Below, one piece after another: positions 35,220-44,085 of a DNA stretch of 64,000 bases. The position numbers and the translations under genes are program-made. The DNA comes from Clostridiales bacterium (GTDB lineage Bacteria; Bacillota; Clostridia; DUPQ01). Where the stretch lies: contig JAGLDS010000007.1 of assembly GCA_023145435.1 (NCBI GenBank), positions 1-64,000 on the forward strand, given 5' to 3'. The notes beneath the pieces are model-generated. The model searched no databases. It saw only the letters and a program-made list of their open reading frames with translations, and was not told the DNA's origin. How positions within the stretch are numbered: position 1 is the stretch's first letter; every line of letters starts with the position of its first letter.

Positions 35220-35642
35220 ATGGCCGAAGAGGTAAAAAAAAGCTATAATCAGCAAAACAATAGTAATCAGCAGAAAAAGAGTAGTTACCAAAAAAATAAT
35301 AATTATAATAAAAACAGAACAAATAATAATTATAATAAAAGTTCGAATAGTAGCAATAAGCAGAATAGTACTACTCAAAATACAAACAATAATACATATA
35401 AAAGCAAGAACACTACTAGTAATACAAATAAAAACAAAAACGCTAATAACACGAATGCTAGTAAAAAGAAATATTATTCTAACAATAATAAATCTGGTAA
35501 GTATTATAAAAAGCCGTATAAAAAATATAAAAAATATAGTAAACCAGTTGTGGAAACAGTGGATGATATCAAAAAAGATATTTTACGTGTAGAAAAAGAA
35601 ATAAGACTAGAAATTGAAGAAATAAAAGCAATGAGAATCTAG
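35220..35642 (+). CDS. Asn/Lys/Ser/Tyr-rich low-complexity protein
   Basis: A 140-residue protein. About residues 1-100 are almost only Asn, Lys, Ser, Thr, Gln and Tyr, and the C-terminal about 30 residues (ETVDDIKKDILRVEKEIRLE...) form an ordered amphipathic helix. AAAGGAG precedes the ATG, and it lies tightly between birA and coaX, so it is a genuine gene. The basic disordered part could bind RNA or form condensates, but that is inference. No family is recognised with certainty. Confidence 0.72.
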   Translation: MAEEVKKSYNQQNNSNQQKKSSYQKNNNYNKNRTNNNYNKSSNSSNKQNSTTQNTNNNTYKSKNTTSNTNKNKNANNTNASKKKYYSNNNKSGKYYKKPYKKYKKYSKPVVETVDDIKKDILRVEKEIRLEIEEIKAMRI

Positions 35643-35651
35643 GAGGCATAG

Positions 35652-36437
35652 ATGTTACTTGTTATTGATGTTGGTAATACAAATATAGTTACTGGAATTT
35701 ATCAAAAGCAGAGATTAGAACATGTGTGGAGATTAACCACTAATAAAGAACGTACTTCTGATGAATTTGGTGTATTTTTTATTACAATGTTTCAAAATGA
35801 AAATATTAAAATTAGTGATATTAGCGATGTTATTATTTCATCTGTAGCACCAAATATTATGTACTCCTTGCTTCATTCTATTAGAAAGTTCTTTAACTTA
35901 GAACCATTACTTGTTGAACCTGGTATTAAAACAGGATTGAATATTAAAATTGATAATCCAAAAGAATTAGGAGCAGATATTATAGTTAATGCGGTTGGTG
36001 CAAAAGAAAAATACAAGACACCATTAATTATAGTAGACTTTGGAACTGCAACAACTCTATGTGCAATTAATTCAAAAAACGATGTACTAGGTGTAACAAT
36101 TTGTCCTGGTGTCAGGGTTTCAGCTGATGCATTAACCGTAAAAACGGCAAAACTACCAAATGTTCAAATTGCAAAACCTAAAAATGTACTTGGGAAAAAT
36201 ACAGTGGACAGTATGCAAGCAGGTCTAATATATGGGTTTGTTGGAGAAATTGATTACCTTGTAAATAAAATTAAAGATGAAATGGTGCAACTTGGTGAGA
36301 AACGAGAAAAAATCAGTGTGATTGCAACAGGTGGATTATCACGATTAATTGCGACAGAATCAAAAGAAATTAATGAAATAGATAGCATGCTCACATTAGA
36401 TGGTTTACGTATGATTCATGAAAAAAACAAAAAATAA
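35652..36437 (+). CDS. coaX: Type III pantothenate kinase
   Basis: First step of coenzyme A synthesis: ATP-dependent phosphorylation of pantothenate in the ASKHA fold. The phosphate-1 loop is LLVIDVGNTNIVTGIY, and the central acidic site and phosphate-2 are IIVDFGTATTLCAI. The substrate region GVRVSADALTVKTAKLPNV and the adenosine loop VIATGGLSRLIA follow. Its 261 residues match CoaX. AGGAGG overlaps the previous stop. It overlaps the decarboxylase-like gene by 20 bases. Confidence 0.95.
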   Translation: MLLVIDVGNTNIVTGIYQKQRLEHVWRLTTNKERTSDEFGVFFITMFQNENIKISDISDVIISSVAPNIMYSLLHSIRKFFNLEPLLVEPGIKTGLNIKIDNPKELGADIIVNAVGAKEKYKTPLIIVDFGTATTLCAINSKNDVLGVTICPGVRVSADALTVKTAKLPNVQIAKPKNVLGKNTVDSMQAGLIYGFVGEIDYLVNKIKDEMVQLGEKREKISVIATGGLSRLIATESKEINEIDSMLTLDGLRMIHEKNKK

Positions 36438-37788
36438 TTACCCAATTAACAATTACTTAAATAATCATGCTTTAAATAAAGCAATTTCTTTTCATATGCC
36501 TGGTCATACTAATGGAAGAGGATTTTTGTCAAGCCATAAAAAACAATTAGGGAAATATGATATTACTGAAATCATAGGAGCTGATAATTATCATGAAGCA
36601 ACTGGAATTATAAAAGAATCACTAACTAAGATTGCCAAAAAAACAAGGTGTGATCAATCTCTTTATTTATTAAATGGTACATCTTCTGGGATACTTGCCC
36701 TAATGAAGTACGTATCTGTAAAAAAAGGTAAAATTTTAATTCCACGAGATGCTCATCAAAGTATAATTAATGGAAGTATTTTATTTGACACAGAAATTGT
36801 ATTTGCATATAATGAAATCCATAAACAATATTTAATATCTAATCCAATATCTCTTATTCAAATTAAACAATCACTTTTAAAATATCCAGATATTTCACAT
36901 GTTTTAATTACATCACCAACTTACTATGGATTTGTATCAGATATTAGAAAGATAAGTGAATATCTTCATGAAAAAGGAATTGCACTTTTTGTGGACCAAG
37001 CACATGGTAGCCATTTTATTCATAATAAACACTTTCCTATAAGTGCGATTAGACAAGGCGCTGATGTTGTTGTAGAAAGTTTACATAAAACACAAAATTG
37101 TTTAACACAAAGCGCTATTATTCACGGAAACAAAAAGTTGATTGATCTTACTCTTTTAATGAGTATTGTGAAATTTCTAACTACAACTTCACCTTCTTAT
37201 TTACTAATGGCAAATATGGAGAAAGCTTTATTATCTGATCATAATAAAGCCTATAACAGGTTATTTAGTACAATTAATTTCTTTATTAAAAACTGTCCTT
37301 ATCCAGTTTTAAAAACAAATGATATATCCCGTGTAGTTATTGACATAAGAGAAGCTAAATTAACTGGGAATGAAATAACTAAATTATTACATAAAGAGCG
37401 TATTGATATTGAAATGGCAACCTTAACTTATTTGGTTCTAATAACTACGCCAAATAACAGGAAAAAAGATTTTCTTTCGCTGCTTAAACAACTTAACCAC
37501 TTAGAAAAAGGGGAGAAAAAAGAAAATATTAATTACCTTATTAACGAACCTGTTCAAGTCATAAATATTAGAAAAGCAAGAAATATGCCTACTAGGAGCA
37601 TACAATTGAATAAGGCAATTGGTAAAATTTGTGGTACAATAATAGTACCTTATCCACCTGGTATTCCTTTACTTTATTATGGTGAAGAAATTAGTCAGTC
37701 TCATATTGACTATATTACTCTCATACGAAGAAGTGGACAGGCTGTGATGGGACTTGAAAATGATTACATAAAGATAATAGAGGTTTGA
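36418..37788 (+). CDS. Orn/Lys/Arg decarboxylase family protein (YaaO-like)
   Basis: A fold-type I PLP enzyme of 456 residues, related to bacterial arginine/lysine decarboxylases. The start SFHMPGHTNGRGF and DNYHEATGIIKES are typical, LLNGTSSGILAL binds PLP phosphate, DQAHGSHF holds the ring-binding Asp, and the PLP Lys is in VESLHKTQNCLTQSA. The C-terminal domain closes with the PYPPGIPLLYYGE motif. Substrate (Arg, Lys or Orn) is not readable. It precedes tmk, as YaaO does in Bacillus. Confidence 0.9.
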   Translation: MKKTKNNYPINNYLNNHALNKAISFHMPGHTNGRGFLSSHKKQLGKYDITEIIGADNYHEATGIIKESLTKIAKKTRCDQSLYLLNGTSSGILALMKYVSVKKGKILIPRDAHQSIINGSILFDTEIVFAYNEIHKQYLISNPISLIQIKQSLLKYPDISHVLITSPTYYGFVSDIRKISEYLHEKGIALFVDQAHGSHFIHNKHFPISAIRQGADVVVESLHKTQNCLTQSAIIHGNKKLIDLTLLMSIVKFLTTTSPSYLLMANMEKALLSDHNKAYNRLFSTINFFIKNCPYPVLKTNDISRVVIDIREAKLTGNEITKLLHKERIDIEMATLTYLVLITTPNNRKKDFLSLLKQLNHLEKGEKKENINYLINEPVQVINIRKARNMPTRSIQLNKAIGKICGTIIVPYPPGIPLLYYGEEISQSHIDYITLIRRSGQAVMGLENDYIKIIEV

Positions 37789-37789
37789 T

Positions 37790-38419
37790 ATGAAAAGAGG
37801 ATTGTTTATTTCCATTGAAGGTTTAGACGGCTCAGGAAAAACAACAGGTATTTTAAAAATTAAAAAACATTTTGAAGATAATGGTCATCAAGTGGTAGTT
37901 CTAAGAGAACCAGGTGGAACAAAAATTGGTGAAAAAGTAAGAGATATTTTATTAGATGCAAAAAATACAGAAATGGATGACGTAGCTGAAATGCTTCTTT
38001 ATGCATCTTCAAGGGCACAATTGTTTTCTCAAATTATCAAACCAACATTAGAAAGTGGTATAATAGTAATATGTGATAGGTTTATTGATTCTTCTGTAGC
38101 TTATCAAGGGTATGGACGAGGTATCGCAATTGATGATGTATTATCTGTAAATCTTACTGCAATACAAAACACATTGCCAGATATTACCATATTTATTGAT
38201 ATTGATCCTAAAACTTCGTTGAATCGTCGTTTCAGTGTTTCAGAAACCGATCGCTTGGAAAATGAAAAGATTCAGTTCCATCAACGAGTATATGAAGGTT
38301 ATCTCGCTCTTTGTAAGCGGTTTGCTAAAAGAATAAAGAGAATTGATGGAAATGGTAGTATTGATCATATCTATGATTTAATGATGATAGAAATCAATCA
38401 ATGTATAGAGAAGGAGTAA
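37790..38419 (+). CDS. tmk: Thymidylate kinase
   Basis: Phosphorylates dTMP to dTDP. The P-loop is EGLDGSGKTT (about residues 9-18), the DR[Y/F]-type and dTMP-binding parts are REPGGT, YASSRAQL and CDRFIDSSVAYQGYGRG, and the lid follows at RRFSVSETDRLE. Its 209 residues are standard. It starts one base after the YaaO-like stop and is followed by darA after three bases, so it is within an operon. Confidence 0.96.
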   Translation: MKRGLFISIEGLDGSGKTTGILKIKKHFEDNGHQVVVLREPGGTKIGEKVRDILLDAKNTEMDDVAEMLLYASSRAQLFSQIIKPTLESGIIVICDRFIDSSVAYQGYGRGIAIDDVLSVNLTAIQNTLPDITIFIDIDPKTSLNRRFSVSETDRLENEKIQFHQRVYEGYLALCKRFAKRIKRIDGNGSIDHIYDLMMIEINQCIEKE

Positions 38420-38422
38420 ATA

Positions 38423-38752
38423 ATGAAGCTCGTATTTGCAATTGTTCACGATGAAGATGAAATTGAAGTAATGAAGGCGCTTAATGCAAGTGGATTTAGT
38501 GTAACAAAACTATGTTCTACTGGTGGCTTTTTAAGAGCTGGCAATACTACATTATTGGTAGGAGTTCCAAAGGAAAAAGTAGACGAAGTTATTGATATTA
38601 TTAAAGCTAAATCAAAAAGCAGAAAAAAATTAATCAATTCTGCTAATGTTCCTGCAATGGGAGTTGCCATGACGGCTGGATATCCAGTAGAGATTACACT
38701 TGGAGGCGCAACTATATTCGTTGTTGCTGTAGAGAGACATGAGAAAGCATAG
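38423..38752 (+). CDS. darA: Cyclic di-AMP receptor protein DarA/PstA (YaaQ)
   Basis: A 109-residue PII-like trimeric protein that binds the second messenger c-di-AMP. The fold start MKLVFAIVHDEDEIEVMKALN and the binding stretch GFSVTKLCSTGGFLRAGNTTLLVGV match DarA closely, and the late EITLGGATIFVV strand is present. Effector partners are unknown in most species. Position between tmk and holB is the Bacillus order, except that yaaR is missing. Confidence 0.95.
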   Translation: MKLVFAIVHDEDEIEVMKALNASGFSVTKLCSTGGFLRAGNTTLLVGVPKEKVDEVIDIIKAKSKSRKKLINSANVPAMGVAMTAGYPVEITLGGATIFVVAVERHEKA

Positions 38753-38757
38753 AATTT

Positions 38758-39747
38758 ATGATTTCATTCTCTGACATAAGAGGAAGACAGCTGCTCAAAA
38801 AAAAACTTATTAATGCAATAAATAATGATATTTTTCCACATGCCTGTATATTAGTTGGAGAAAAGGGAACAGGGAAAAAAATATTTGCTAAAGCAGTAGC
38901 AAATGCGTTGCTATGTGAAAACCCAATAGATGCAAAACCCTGTCAAAATTGTACTCACTGTTTAAGTGCATCTGTTAATGGGATTACTGAATTTTATCAA
39001 TTAAAAGCAAATGGTAAATCTATAAAAGTAGATGAGATAAGAGAAATAATTAAATCAATGTCACTAAAACCAACTATTAGTCAAAGAAAAATTTATGCAA
39101 TTTATGATGGCGAAAAAATGACGCCACAAGCACAGAATAGTTTGTTGAAAATATTTGAAGAACCTCCACCATATGGATATATTATTATAACGGTTAATAA
39201 TCTAGAAGGTATTATACCAACTGTTTTATCACGAGCTACAACATACCAAATTGGTAACAATTCACAAAGCGAGATTTTAAAGTTTTTACAAATGCAATCA
39301 TTGGATAAGGAGTTGCTAACATTAGCTAGTCATTATTCGGAAGGCTCTATTGGAAAAGCTTTAAAAATTTTATCATCAGAAGAATTTATTAAAACTAGAG
39401 AATTAGGAGTTAGTTATGTAGAGGCTATTATTAATCGTAAAGAGAGTGATAGCTTTGATAAAGTGAAGTTAGTAAATAAAGATAATATTGATGATTTTAT
39501 GCAAGTTGTTATAAAACTATTTAAAGATATGGTTGTTTTTCTAGAAACACAAGATGAGTTGTTCTTGATAAATAAAGACAAAAAGTATATTATAAATAAC
39601 GGTATCAATAAGTATAATAGTAGTATTTTACTTAAAGCAATATTTGTTTTGCAAGATACTGTATCCCAGCTTAAACAAAATGCTTCTAGAAAAATGACAT
39701 TAGATGGGATGACTATAAGAATATTAGAGGAGTTAATTAATGATTAA
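38758..39747 (+). CDS. holB: DNA polymerase III subunit delta'
   Basis: Clamp-loader subunit, AAA+ fold, 329 residues. The ATP-site remnant is GEKGTGKKIFAKAVA, zinc-finger Cys are in CENPIDAKPCQNCTHC, and NSLLKIFEEPP and SRATTYQ follow as sensor and SRC-type motifs. The usual SRC reads SRA. ATG 38758 has a weak ribosome site, so coupling to darA translation is likely. Its 3' end overlaps ricT by eight bases. Confidence 0.93.
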   Translation: MISFSDIRGRQLLKKKLINAINNDIFPHACILVGEKGTGKKIFAKAVANALLCENPIDAKPCQNCTHCLSASVNGITEFYQLKANGKSIKVDEIREIIKSMSLKPTISQRKIYAIYDGEKMTPQAQNSLLKIFEEPPPYGYIIITVNNLEGIIPTVLSRATTYQIGNNSQSEILKFLQMQSLDKELLTLASHYSEGSIGKALKILSSEEFIKTRELGVSYVEAIINRKESDSFDKVKLVNKDNIDDFMQVVIKLFKDMVVFLETQDELFLINKDKKYIINNGINKYNSSILLKAIFVLQDTVSQLKQNASRKMTLDGMTIRILEELIND

Positions 39748-40573
39748 GGTAGCAGGAATAAGATTCAAACAAGTTGGAAAAGTGTATTACTTTTCTCCTG
39801 GCAATCTTGATCTTCCGAAAGGTGAAAGCGTTATTGTCGAAACAAGTAAAGGAATTGAGTTTGGAAGTGTCGTATTAGAGCCTAAAGAAGTAGAAGATAA
39901 ATTGGTGGTTTTACCACTAAAAGAAATAATAAGAATTGCAACGGATAAAGATAAAGATATTATCAAAAAAAATGAGATTAAAGAAAAAGATGCTTATGCT
40001 ATTTGTTATGAAAAGATTAAAAAACATAAAATTGCAATGAAGTTAGTTAGTGTAAATTATGCTTTTGAAGGAAATAAAATCCTATTTCATTTTACTGCTG
40101 AAGGACGAGTTGATTTTCGAGAATTAGTTAAAGATTTAGCCGGGGTATTTAGAACCAGGATTGAACTACGACAAATTGGTATTAGAGATGAAGCTAAAAT
40201 ATTAGGAGGTGTTGGTATTTGCGGACGAACACTTTGTTGTAATTCATTTTTAGATGAGTTTCAACCTGTGTCAATTAAAATGGCAAAAGATCAAAATCTA
40301 TCTCTAAATCCAACAAAGATATCAGGAATTTGTTCGCGGTTGATGTGTTGTCTTCGATATGAGCATGAAGCTTATCAAGATTTAATTAAGAATTCGCCAG
40401 GAATTGGGTCACTAGTTACTACTGTTGATGGTAAAGGTGAAGTTGTATCAGTTAGTCTTTTAAAAGGGAATGTAAGAGTTAAAGTTCAAAAAGGTGATAA
40501 TATTGAGGTTAATGAGTATTCAATAAATGATTTAACAGTTCAAAAGTGGTCTAAGAAAAGACATAAAACTTAA
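39740..40573 (+). CDS. ricT: RicT/YaaT PSP1-domain protein
   Basis: A 277-residue PSP1-domain protein equivalent to RicT of the RicAFT complex, which works with RNase Y in mRNA maturation and with sporulation/competence signalling in Bacillus. GVGICGRTLCCNSFL and CSRLMCCLRYEHEAY hold the Cys that bind a [4Fe-4S] cluster in that complex. KISGICSR is a diagnostic stretch. No ricA or ricF is in the window. Gene order holB-ricT is conserved. Confidence 0.93.
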   Translation: MIKVAGIRFKQVGKVYYFSPGNLDLPKGESVIVETSKGIEFGSVVLEPKEVEDKLVVLPLKEIIRIATDKDKDIIKKNEIKEKDAYAICYEKIKKHKIAMKLVSVNYAFEGNKILFHFTAEGRVDFRELVKDLAGVFRTRIELRQIGIRDEAKILGGVGICGRTLCCNSFLDEFQPVSIKMAKDQNLSLNPTKISGICSRLMCCLRYEHEAYQDLIKNSPGIGSLVTTVDGKGEVVSVSLLKGNVRVKVQKGDNIEVNEYSINDLTVQKWSKKRHKT

Positions 40574-40608
40574 AAATTAAATTAATAGGAAAATAAAGAA
40601 AAAGGCAA

Positions 40609-40637
40609 TTGATTTTAATAATTGACTGCTATATAAT
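40609..40637 (+). promoter_or_regulatory. Sigma-A promoter of the ferredoxin gene
   Basis: TTGATT, 17 bases, TATAAT, about 28 bases before the ferredoxin ATG, with CGGAGG as the ribosome site. Confidence 0.8.
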
Positions 40638-40665
40638 ATGATTAATAAAATCGGAGGTAGAACAA

Positions 40666-40836
40666 ATGGCTTATAAAATTAACGATGCTTGTATTAGCTG
40701 TGGAGCTTGTGTAAGCGAATGTCCAGTTGATGCAATAACGGCTGGTGACAACATTTATATTATTGATGCTGATACATGCATAGACTGTGGAGCATGCTTA
40801 GATGTCTGTCCAGTAGAAGCACCACAACCAGAATAA
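40666..40836 (+). CDS. Clostridial-type 2[4Fe-4S] ferredoxin
   Basis: A 56-residue electron carrier, missing from the ORF track because it is short. Two CxxCxxCxxxCP motifs are present: [12 protein letters not shown] (residues 9-20) and [12 protein letters not shown] (residues 38-49), so all eight ligands for two [4Fe-4S] clusters are there. It has the usual MAYKINDxCI start and an acidic composition. The CGGAGG site, a near-consensus promoter and a perfect terminator make it a single-gene, probably highly expressed unit, fitting fermentative metabolism. Confidence 0.97.
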   Translation: MAYKINDACISCGACVSECPVDAITAGDNIYIIDADTCIDCGACLDVCPVEAPQPE

Positions 40837-40860
40837 TTATTTATTAATTAACAATGTAAG

Positions 40861-40888
40861 CAGGCGAATGGTATTCGCCTGTTTTGTT
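40861..40888 (+). terminator. Terminator after the ferredoxin gene
   Basis: CAGGCGAAT-GGT-ATTCGCCTG is a perfect 9-bp stem followed by TTTTGTTT. The methyltransferase start lies 15 bases further on. Confidence 0.9.
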
Positions 40889-40903
40889 TAGTAGGAAAAA
40901 ATA

Positions 40904-41506
40904 ATGGAACAATACTTTGAAAAACAACCAACTGTAGCAAGTGAAGAAAAAAAAATAACATGGCATTTAAACAAGATACCTTTTCAATTTTATACTGATC
41001 GTGGTGTGTTTTCTAGAAATGCTGTTGATTTTGGTTCTCTTACTTTAATTGAAGCTATAAAAAAAGATTGCTCAAATATTGACACATATCTTGATTTAGG
41101 GTGTGGATATGGACCAATTGGAATTATTTTATCAAATTTTATTTCTATTAAGCATGCAAGTTTTAGTGATCACAATCTAAGGGCTGTTGAATTAACTAAA
41201 AAAAACTTAGTTTTAAACAATATTTCATATCAGAAAGTAATTAATTCAGATGGTTTTTCTTCTATTTTTGATATTTTTCAGGTGATTTCATTAAACCCAC
41301 CAATTAGAGCTGGAAAGGAAGTTGTTTTTAACTTATATGATGGATGCTATAAACATCTAAAACAAAATGGTATCTTATATATTGTGGTTCAGAAAAAGCA
41401 AGGTGCAAATAGTCATTTTGATGAATTATTTAAGTTATTTGGAAATTGTGAGATACTTTTTAAGGATAAAGGGTACCATGTCTTAAAATCTATAAAAAAA
41501 ATATGA
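40904..41506 (+). CDS. RsmC/YbxB-like rRNA guanine-N2 methyltransferase
   Basis: A 200-residue class I methyltransferase of the RsmC family, which methylates a guanine in 16S rRNA. Motif I is YLDLGCGYGPIGIIL, the catalytic motif is SLNPPIRAGKEV (NPPFHxG in other family members), and the end VVQKKQGANSH is conserved. The N-terminal FYTDRGVFSRNAVDFGS is typical of the short YbxB form. It begins 15 bases after the ferredoxin terminator with AGGA, and no separate promoter is seen. Confidence 0.88.
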   Translation: MEQYFEKQPTVASEEKKITWHLNKIPFQFYTDRGVFSRNAVDFGSLTLIEAIKKDCSNIDTYLDLGCGYGPIGIILSNFISIKHASFSDHNLRAVELTKKNLVLNNISYQKVINSDGFSSIFDIFQVISLNPPIRAGKEVVFNLYDGCYKHLKQNGILYIVVQKKQGANSHFDELFKLFGNCEILFKDKGYHVLKSIKKI

Positions 41507-41512
41507 TATACT
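41504..41512 (+). promoter_or_regulatory. Extended -10 box before the P-loop/Asp23-like gene
   Basis: TG-A-TATACT overlaps the methyltransferase stop codon. Transcription would begin only about seven bases before ATG 41526, giving a very short leader with a weak AAGAAG. Confidence 0.5.
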
Positions 41513-41525
41513 ATAAAAAGAAGTT

Positions 41526-42356
41526 ATGAGAGTTTATGCATTAGTTGGTCCTCCAGGGACTGGCAAAAGTCATAAGTCTACCATGCTAGCCAGTGATATG
41601 GGAATTGACTATATCATAGATGATGGGTTATTAATTGGTAGCAATAAAGTGTTAGCTGGCACTAGTGCCAAAGCGGAACAAACAAAAATTGCCTCTGTAA
41701 AAAGGGCACTCTTTTTTGACGAAGCTCATAGAAGAGAGATGATAAAAGCTATAAAAGTAAATAAAGTTGAAAGAGTACTAGTACTTGGAACATCGGATAA
41801 AATGGTACGTGAAATTGCCAATAAACTTGATTTAGATGAAATACAACGTACTATTTATATTCATGATATTTCAGAAGAAGAAGAAATAAAAAAAGCCTTA
41901 TTTAATCGAAAAAACAAAGGAAAGCATGTTATACCTGTTCCTACCTTTGAAATAAAGAAGGATTTTAGCGGTTACTTACTTGATCCCTTATATGTTTTTC
42001 GCAAAAAAGGTTTAAATAATTATGTGTCTGAAGGTAGTAAAACCATTGTTAGACCTACTTTTAGTTTTTTGGGAAATTATACCATATCAAATAATGCTCT
42101 ATACCAAATTGCAAATTATGCTGCTAGTACTGTTCAAGGGTATGAAGGAATGACACGTTTTCGAATAATTAAAAAAGAAGGTGGGATTAGCATAGATATG
42201 TATATTACACTTAACTATCAATATTCTATTTTTGACACACTGAAGGAAATTCAGATTACAACTAAAAAAACATTAGAAAGGCTTACTGCACTTCATTTGC
42301 ACAGTCTTGACATTACTGTTAGACACATTATAATTGATAATGAGATATATCCTTAA
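41526..42356 (+). CDS. P-loop ATPase fused to an Asp23/Gls24-like domain
   Basis: A 276-residue protein. The N-terminal part is a small P-loop domain with Walker A GPPGTGKS (residues 8-15), a Walker B-like ALFFDEAHRREM and a VLVLGTSDKM strand. The C-terminal about 90 residues (TISNNALYQIANYAASTVQGYEGM...VRHIIID) resemble the Asp23/Gls24 alkaline-shock fold. The middle has a short Lys-rich linker. The Asp23 assignment is by pattern only. A role in envelope stress or cell-shape control is inferred from that domain. Confidence 0.7.
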   Translation: MRVYALVGPPGTGKSHKSTMLASDMGIDYIIDDGLLIGSNKVLAGTSAKAEQTKIASVKRALFFDEAHRREMIKAIKVNKVERVLVLGTSDKMVREIANKLDLDEIQRTIYIHDISEEEEIKKALFNRKNKGKHVIPVPTFEIKKDFSGYLLDPLYVFRKKGLNNYVSEGSKTIVRPTFSFLGNYTISNNALYQIANYAASTVQGYEGMTRFRIIKKEGGISIDMYITLNYQYSIFDTLKEIQITTKKTLERLTALHLHSLDITVRHIIIDNEIYP

Positions 42357-42359
42357 TAT

Positions 42360-43091
42360 TTATTTAAAATCACAATAAGAAATAAATTTTTCAATGGTTC
42401 TTGGTACAGCGTCTTCAGATGTTTTCCAAGAAGCTTTTTCATTTCTATGATCAAACTTTTGTGCAAACCACTGAACATCATTTAATATTCTTTCCATATT
42501 ATGACTCATTAAAGTATTCATTTCAAGAGTGAAGGTTGTTAATTTTTTTCTAGATAAATTGTTTTTTGCAAATTGTAATAGTTGTTGATAATGGCGTAAA
42601 CAAAACCCTTTTGATTCCACAACTTTTTTTCTAAATGATGGGTCTTTATCATACATCCAATAAAAAACATCAAAATATCGTTCCATAGTAGAGTTCATTT
42701 TATTACATACTTCACAAGAAGATTCGAGACTAAGAAAAAAATCAGATAGGTCATCAATCATTTTCCCTGAGTTTATTTTTGTTGTTTTTTTCACATCTTT
42801 AATATGCTTTTTTACTATTTCCTGATATAAGTCCATCTGGTGTTGAAGATGGGTATCTAGAACTAAAGATAACCCTAAAACATTTTGTCTTTTTAAGTAT
42901 AATTGTTTCATATGACGACGACAAAACCCTATTTCATTTGTTGCTACACGTGTATCAGGTTCCATACTTGAAGGTCCTAAAATAAATGAAAGAGTTTTTT
43001 CTTCTAAGTCTTTTTCAAGTAGACAAATAGGACATTCACAGTCAGTGGCAAAAGCATCATTCACAGGAATAGTATAAATTGTTTCTTTCAT
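42360..43091 (-). CDS. DUF6062 family protein
   Basis: A 243-residue soluble protein with the DUF6062 pattern. CECPICLLEKDLEEK near the N-terminus and SSCEVCNKMNSTMERY in the middle give two CxxC pairs, each followed by a GFCRRHMKQL or GFCLRHYQQLL box (C-x2-H). The two similar halves suggest a duplicated metal-binding unit. Function unknown. I use ATG 43091, behind GAGGAG, rather than the track's 43166. It is divergent from the glycosylase gene with a shared promoter core. Confidence 0.85.
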   Translation of the reverse strand: MKETIYTIPVNDAFATDCECPICLLEKDLEEKTLSFILGPSSMEPDTRVATNEIGFCRRHMKQLYLKRQNVLGLSLVLDTHLQHQMDLYQEIVKKHIKDVKKTTKINSGKMIDDLSDFFLSLESSCEVCNKMNSTMERYFDVFYWMYDKDPSFRKKVVESKGFCLRHYQQLLQFAKNNLSRKKLTTFTLEMNTLMSHNMERILNDVQWFAQKFDHRNEKASWKTSEDAVPRTIEKFISYCDFK

Positions 43092-43112
43092 AGTATATCT
43101 CCTCGATTCTAG

Positions 43113-43121
43113 TGATATAAT
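43113..43121 (+). promoter_or_regulatory. Extended -10 promoter of the 8-oxoguanine glycosylase gene
   Basis: TG-A-TATAAT. Its last two bases are shared with the -10 box of the divergent promoter. No good -35. Confidence 0.6.
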
Positions 43122-43128
43122 TATAACA
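43120..43128 (-). promoter_or_regulatory. Extended -10 promoter of the DUF6062 gene
   Basis: On the minus strand TG-T-TATAAT, overlapping the plus-strand -10 by two bases in the near-palindrome TGATATAATTATAACA. It gives a leader of about 22 bases with GAGGAG. Confidence 0.6.
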
Positions 43129-43150
43129 TAAACGGAAAGGAAAATTGTTA

Positions 43151-43999
43151 ATGAGTACAAGTACAATTATTATAAAGGACATATATAATTTTAATTTAGT
43201 TCAAACTATAGAAAGTGGTCAGTGCTTTAGATGGGAAAAAGTTGATGAAGCACGTTATCAAGGAACCGCGTATCATAGAACCATTACTATTGGACAAATA
43301 AATAATGATTTATATATTGATGGTACAACTCCTAAAGAGTTTCAGTACATCTGGTTACCATATTTTGATTTAGAAGGAAATTATGAACATATTATTGAAT
43401 TTCTTTCTATAGATCCTTTACTAAAAAAAGCAATGAAAGGTGCAAGTGGATTACATGTTTTAAAACAAGAACCATTTGAAACGCTAATTAGTTATATTAT
43501 TTCAGCAAATAATCATATACCAAGAATTAAAAAGATTATTAAAATATTAAGTGAAACTTTAGGTGATGAAATTATCTTAGATGAGCAAACAACTTATGCT
43601 TTTCCCACTGAAAAACAATTAGCACTTGCTAGTATTGATGATGTAAATAAGTGTAAAGCAGGATTTCGCAATAAGTATATTCATAAAACGGCTAAAAGCA
43701 TATATGAAAAAAACTATGATTTTATAAAATTAAAAGATATGTCATATGAAAAAGCAAAAAACAATTTAAAGCAATTTCTAGGAGTTGGGGATAAAGTAGC
43801 TGATTGTGCTTTGTTATTTAGTGGAATTCGTCTTGATGCTTTTCCAGTAGATGTTTGGATTAAGCGGGTTATTGAAAGAGAATATGGAAAAAATGATATG
43901 TCGCTTACAGATATTGCTCAATTTGGAAGAGTGCAATTCGGTAAGTATGCAGGATATGCTAACAATTATTTATTTAATTATATTAGAAATACTGATTAG
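43151..43999 (+). CDS. ogg: 8-oxoguanine DNA glycosylase/AP lyase (OGG1-like)
   Basis: A base-excision repair enzyme of the HhH-GPD superfamily, 282 residues. The N-terminal domain has the OGG1 hallmark ESGQCFRWEK. The helix-hairpin-helix is LKQFLGVGDKVADCALLFS, where the Lys of VGDKVAD is the Schiff-base nucleophile, and the catalytic Asp is in DAFPVDVWIKR. It removes 8-oxoG opposite C and nicks the abasic site. ATG 43151 (AAGGA nine bases upstream) is preferred to TTG 43145. Confidence 0.93.
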   Translation: MSTSTIIIKDIYNFNLVQTIESGQCFRWEKVDEARYQGTAYHRTITIGQINNDLYIDGTTPKEFQYIWLPYFDLEGNYEHIIEFLSIDPLLKKAMKGASGLHVLKQEPFETLISYIISANNHIPRIKKIIKILSETLGDEIILDEQTTYAFPTEKQLALASIDDVNKCKAGFRNKYIHKTAKSIYEKNYDFIKLKDMSYEKAKNNLKQFLGVGDKVADCALLFSGIRLDAFPVDVWIKRVIEREYGKNDMSLTDIAQFGRVQFGKYAGYANNYLFNYIRNTD

Positions 44000-44085
44000 T
44001 TACTGACAGATTATACCTTTTACACAAGAATAGAAATAATGGAAGTGAAATATTAATTGTATACAAAAATACTCTAATAATAAAC

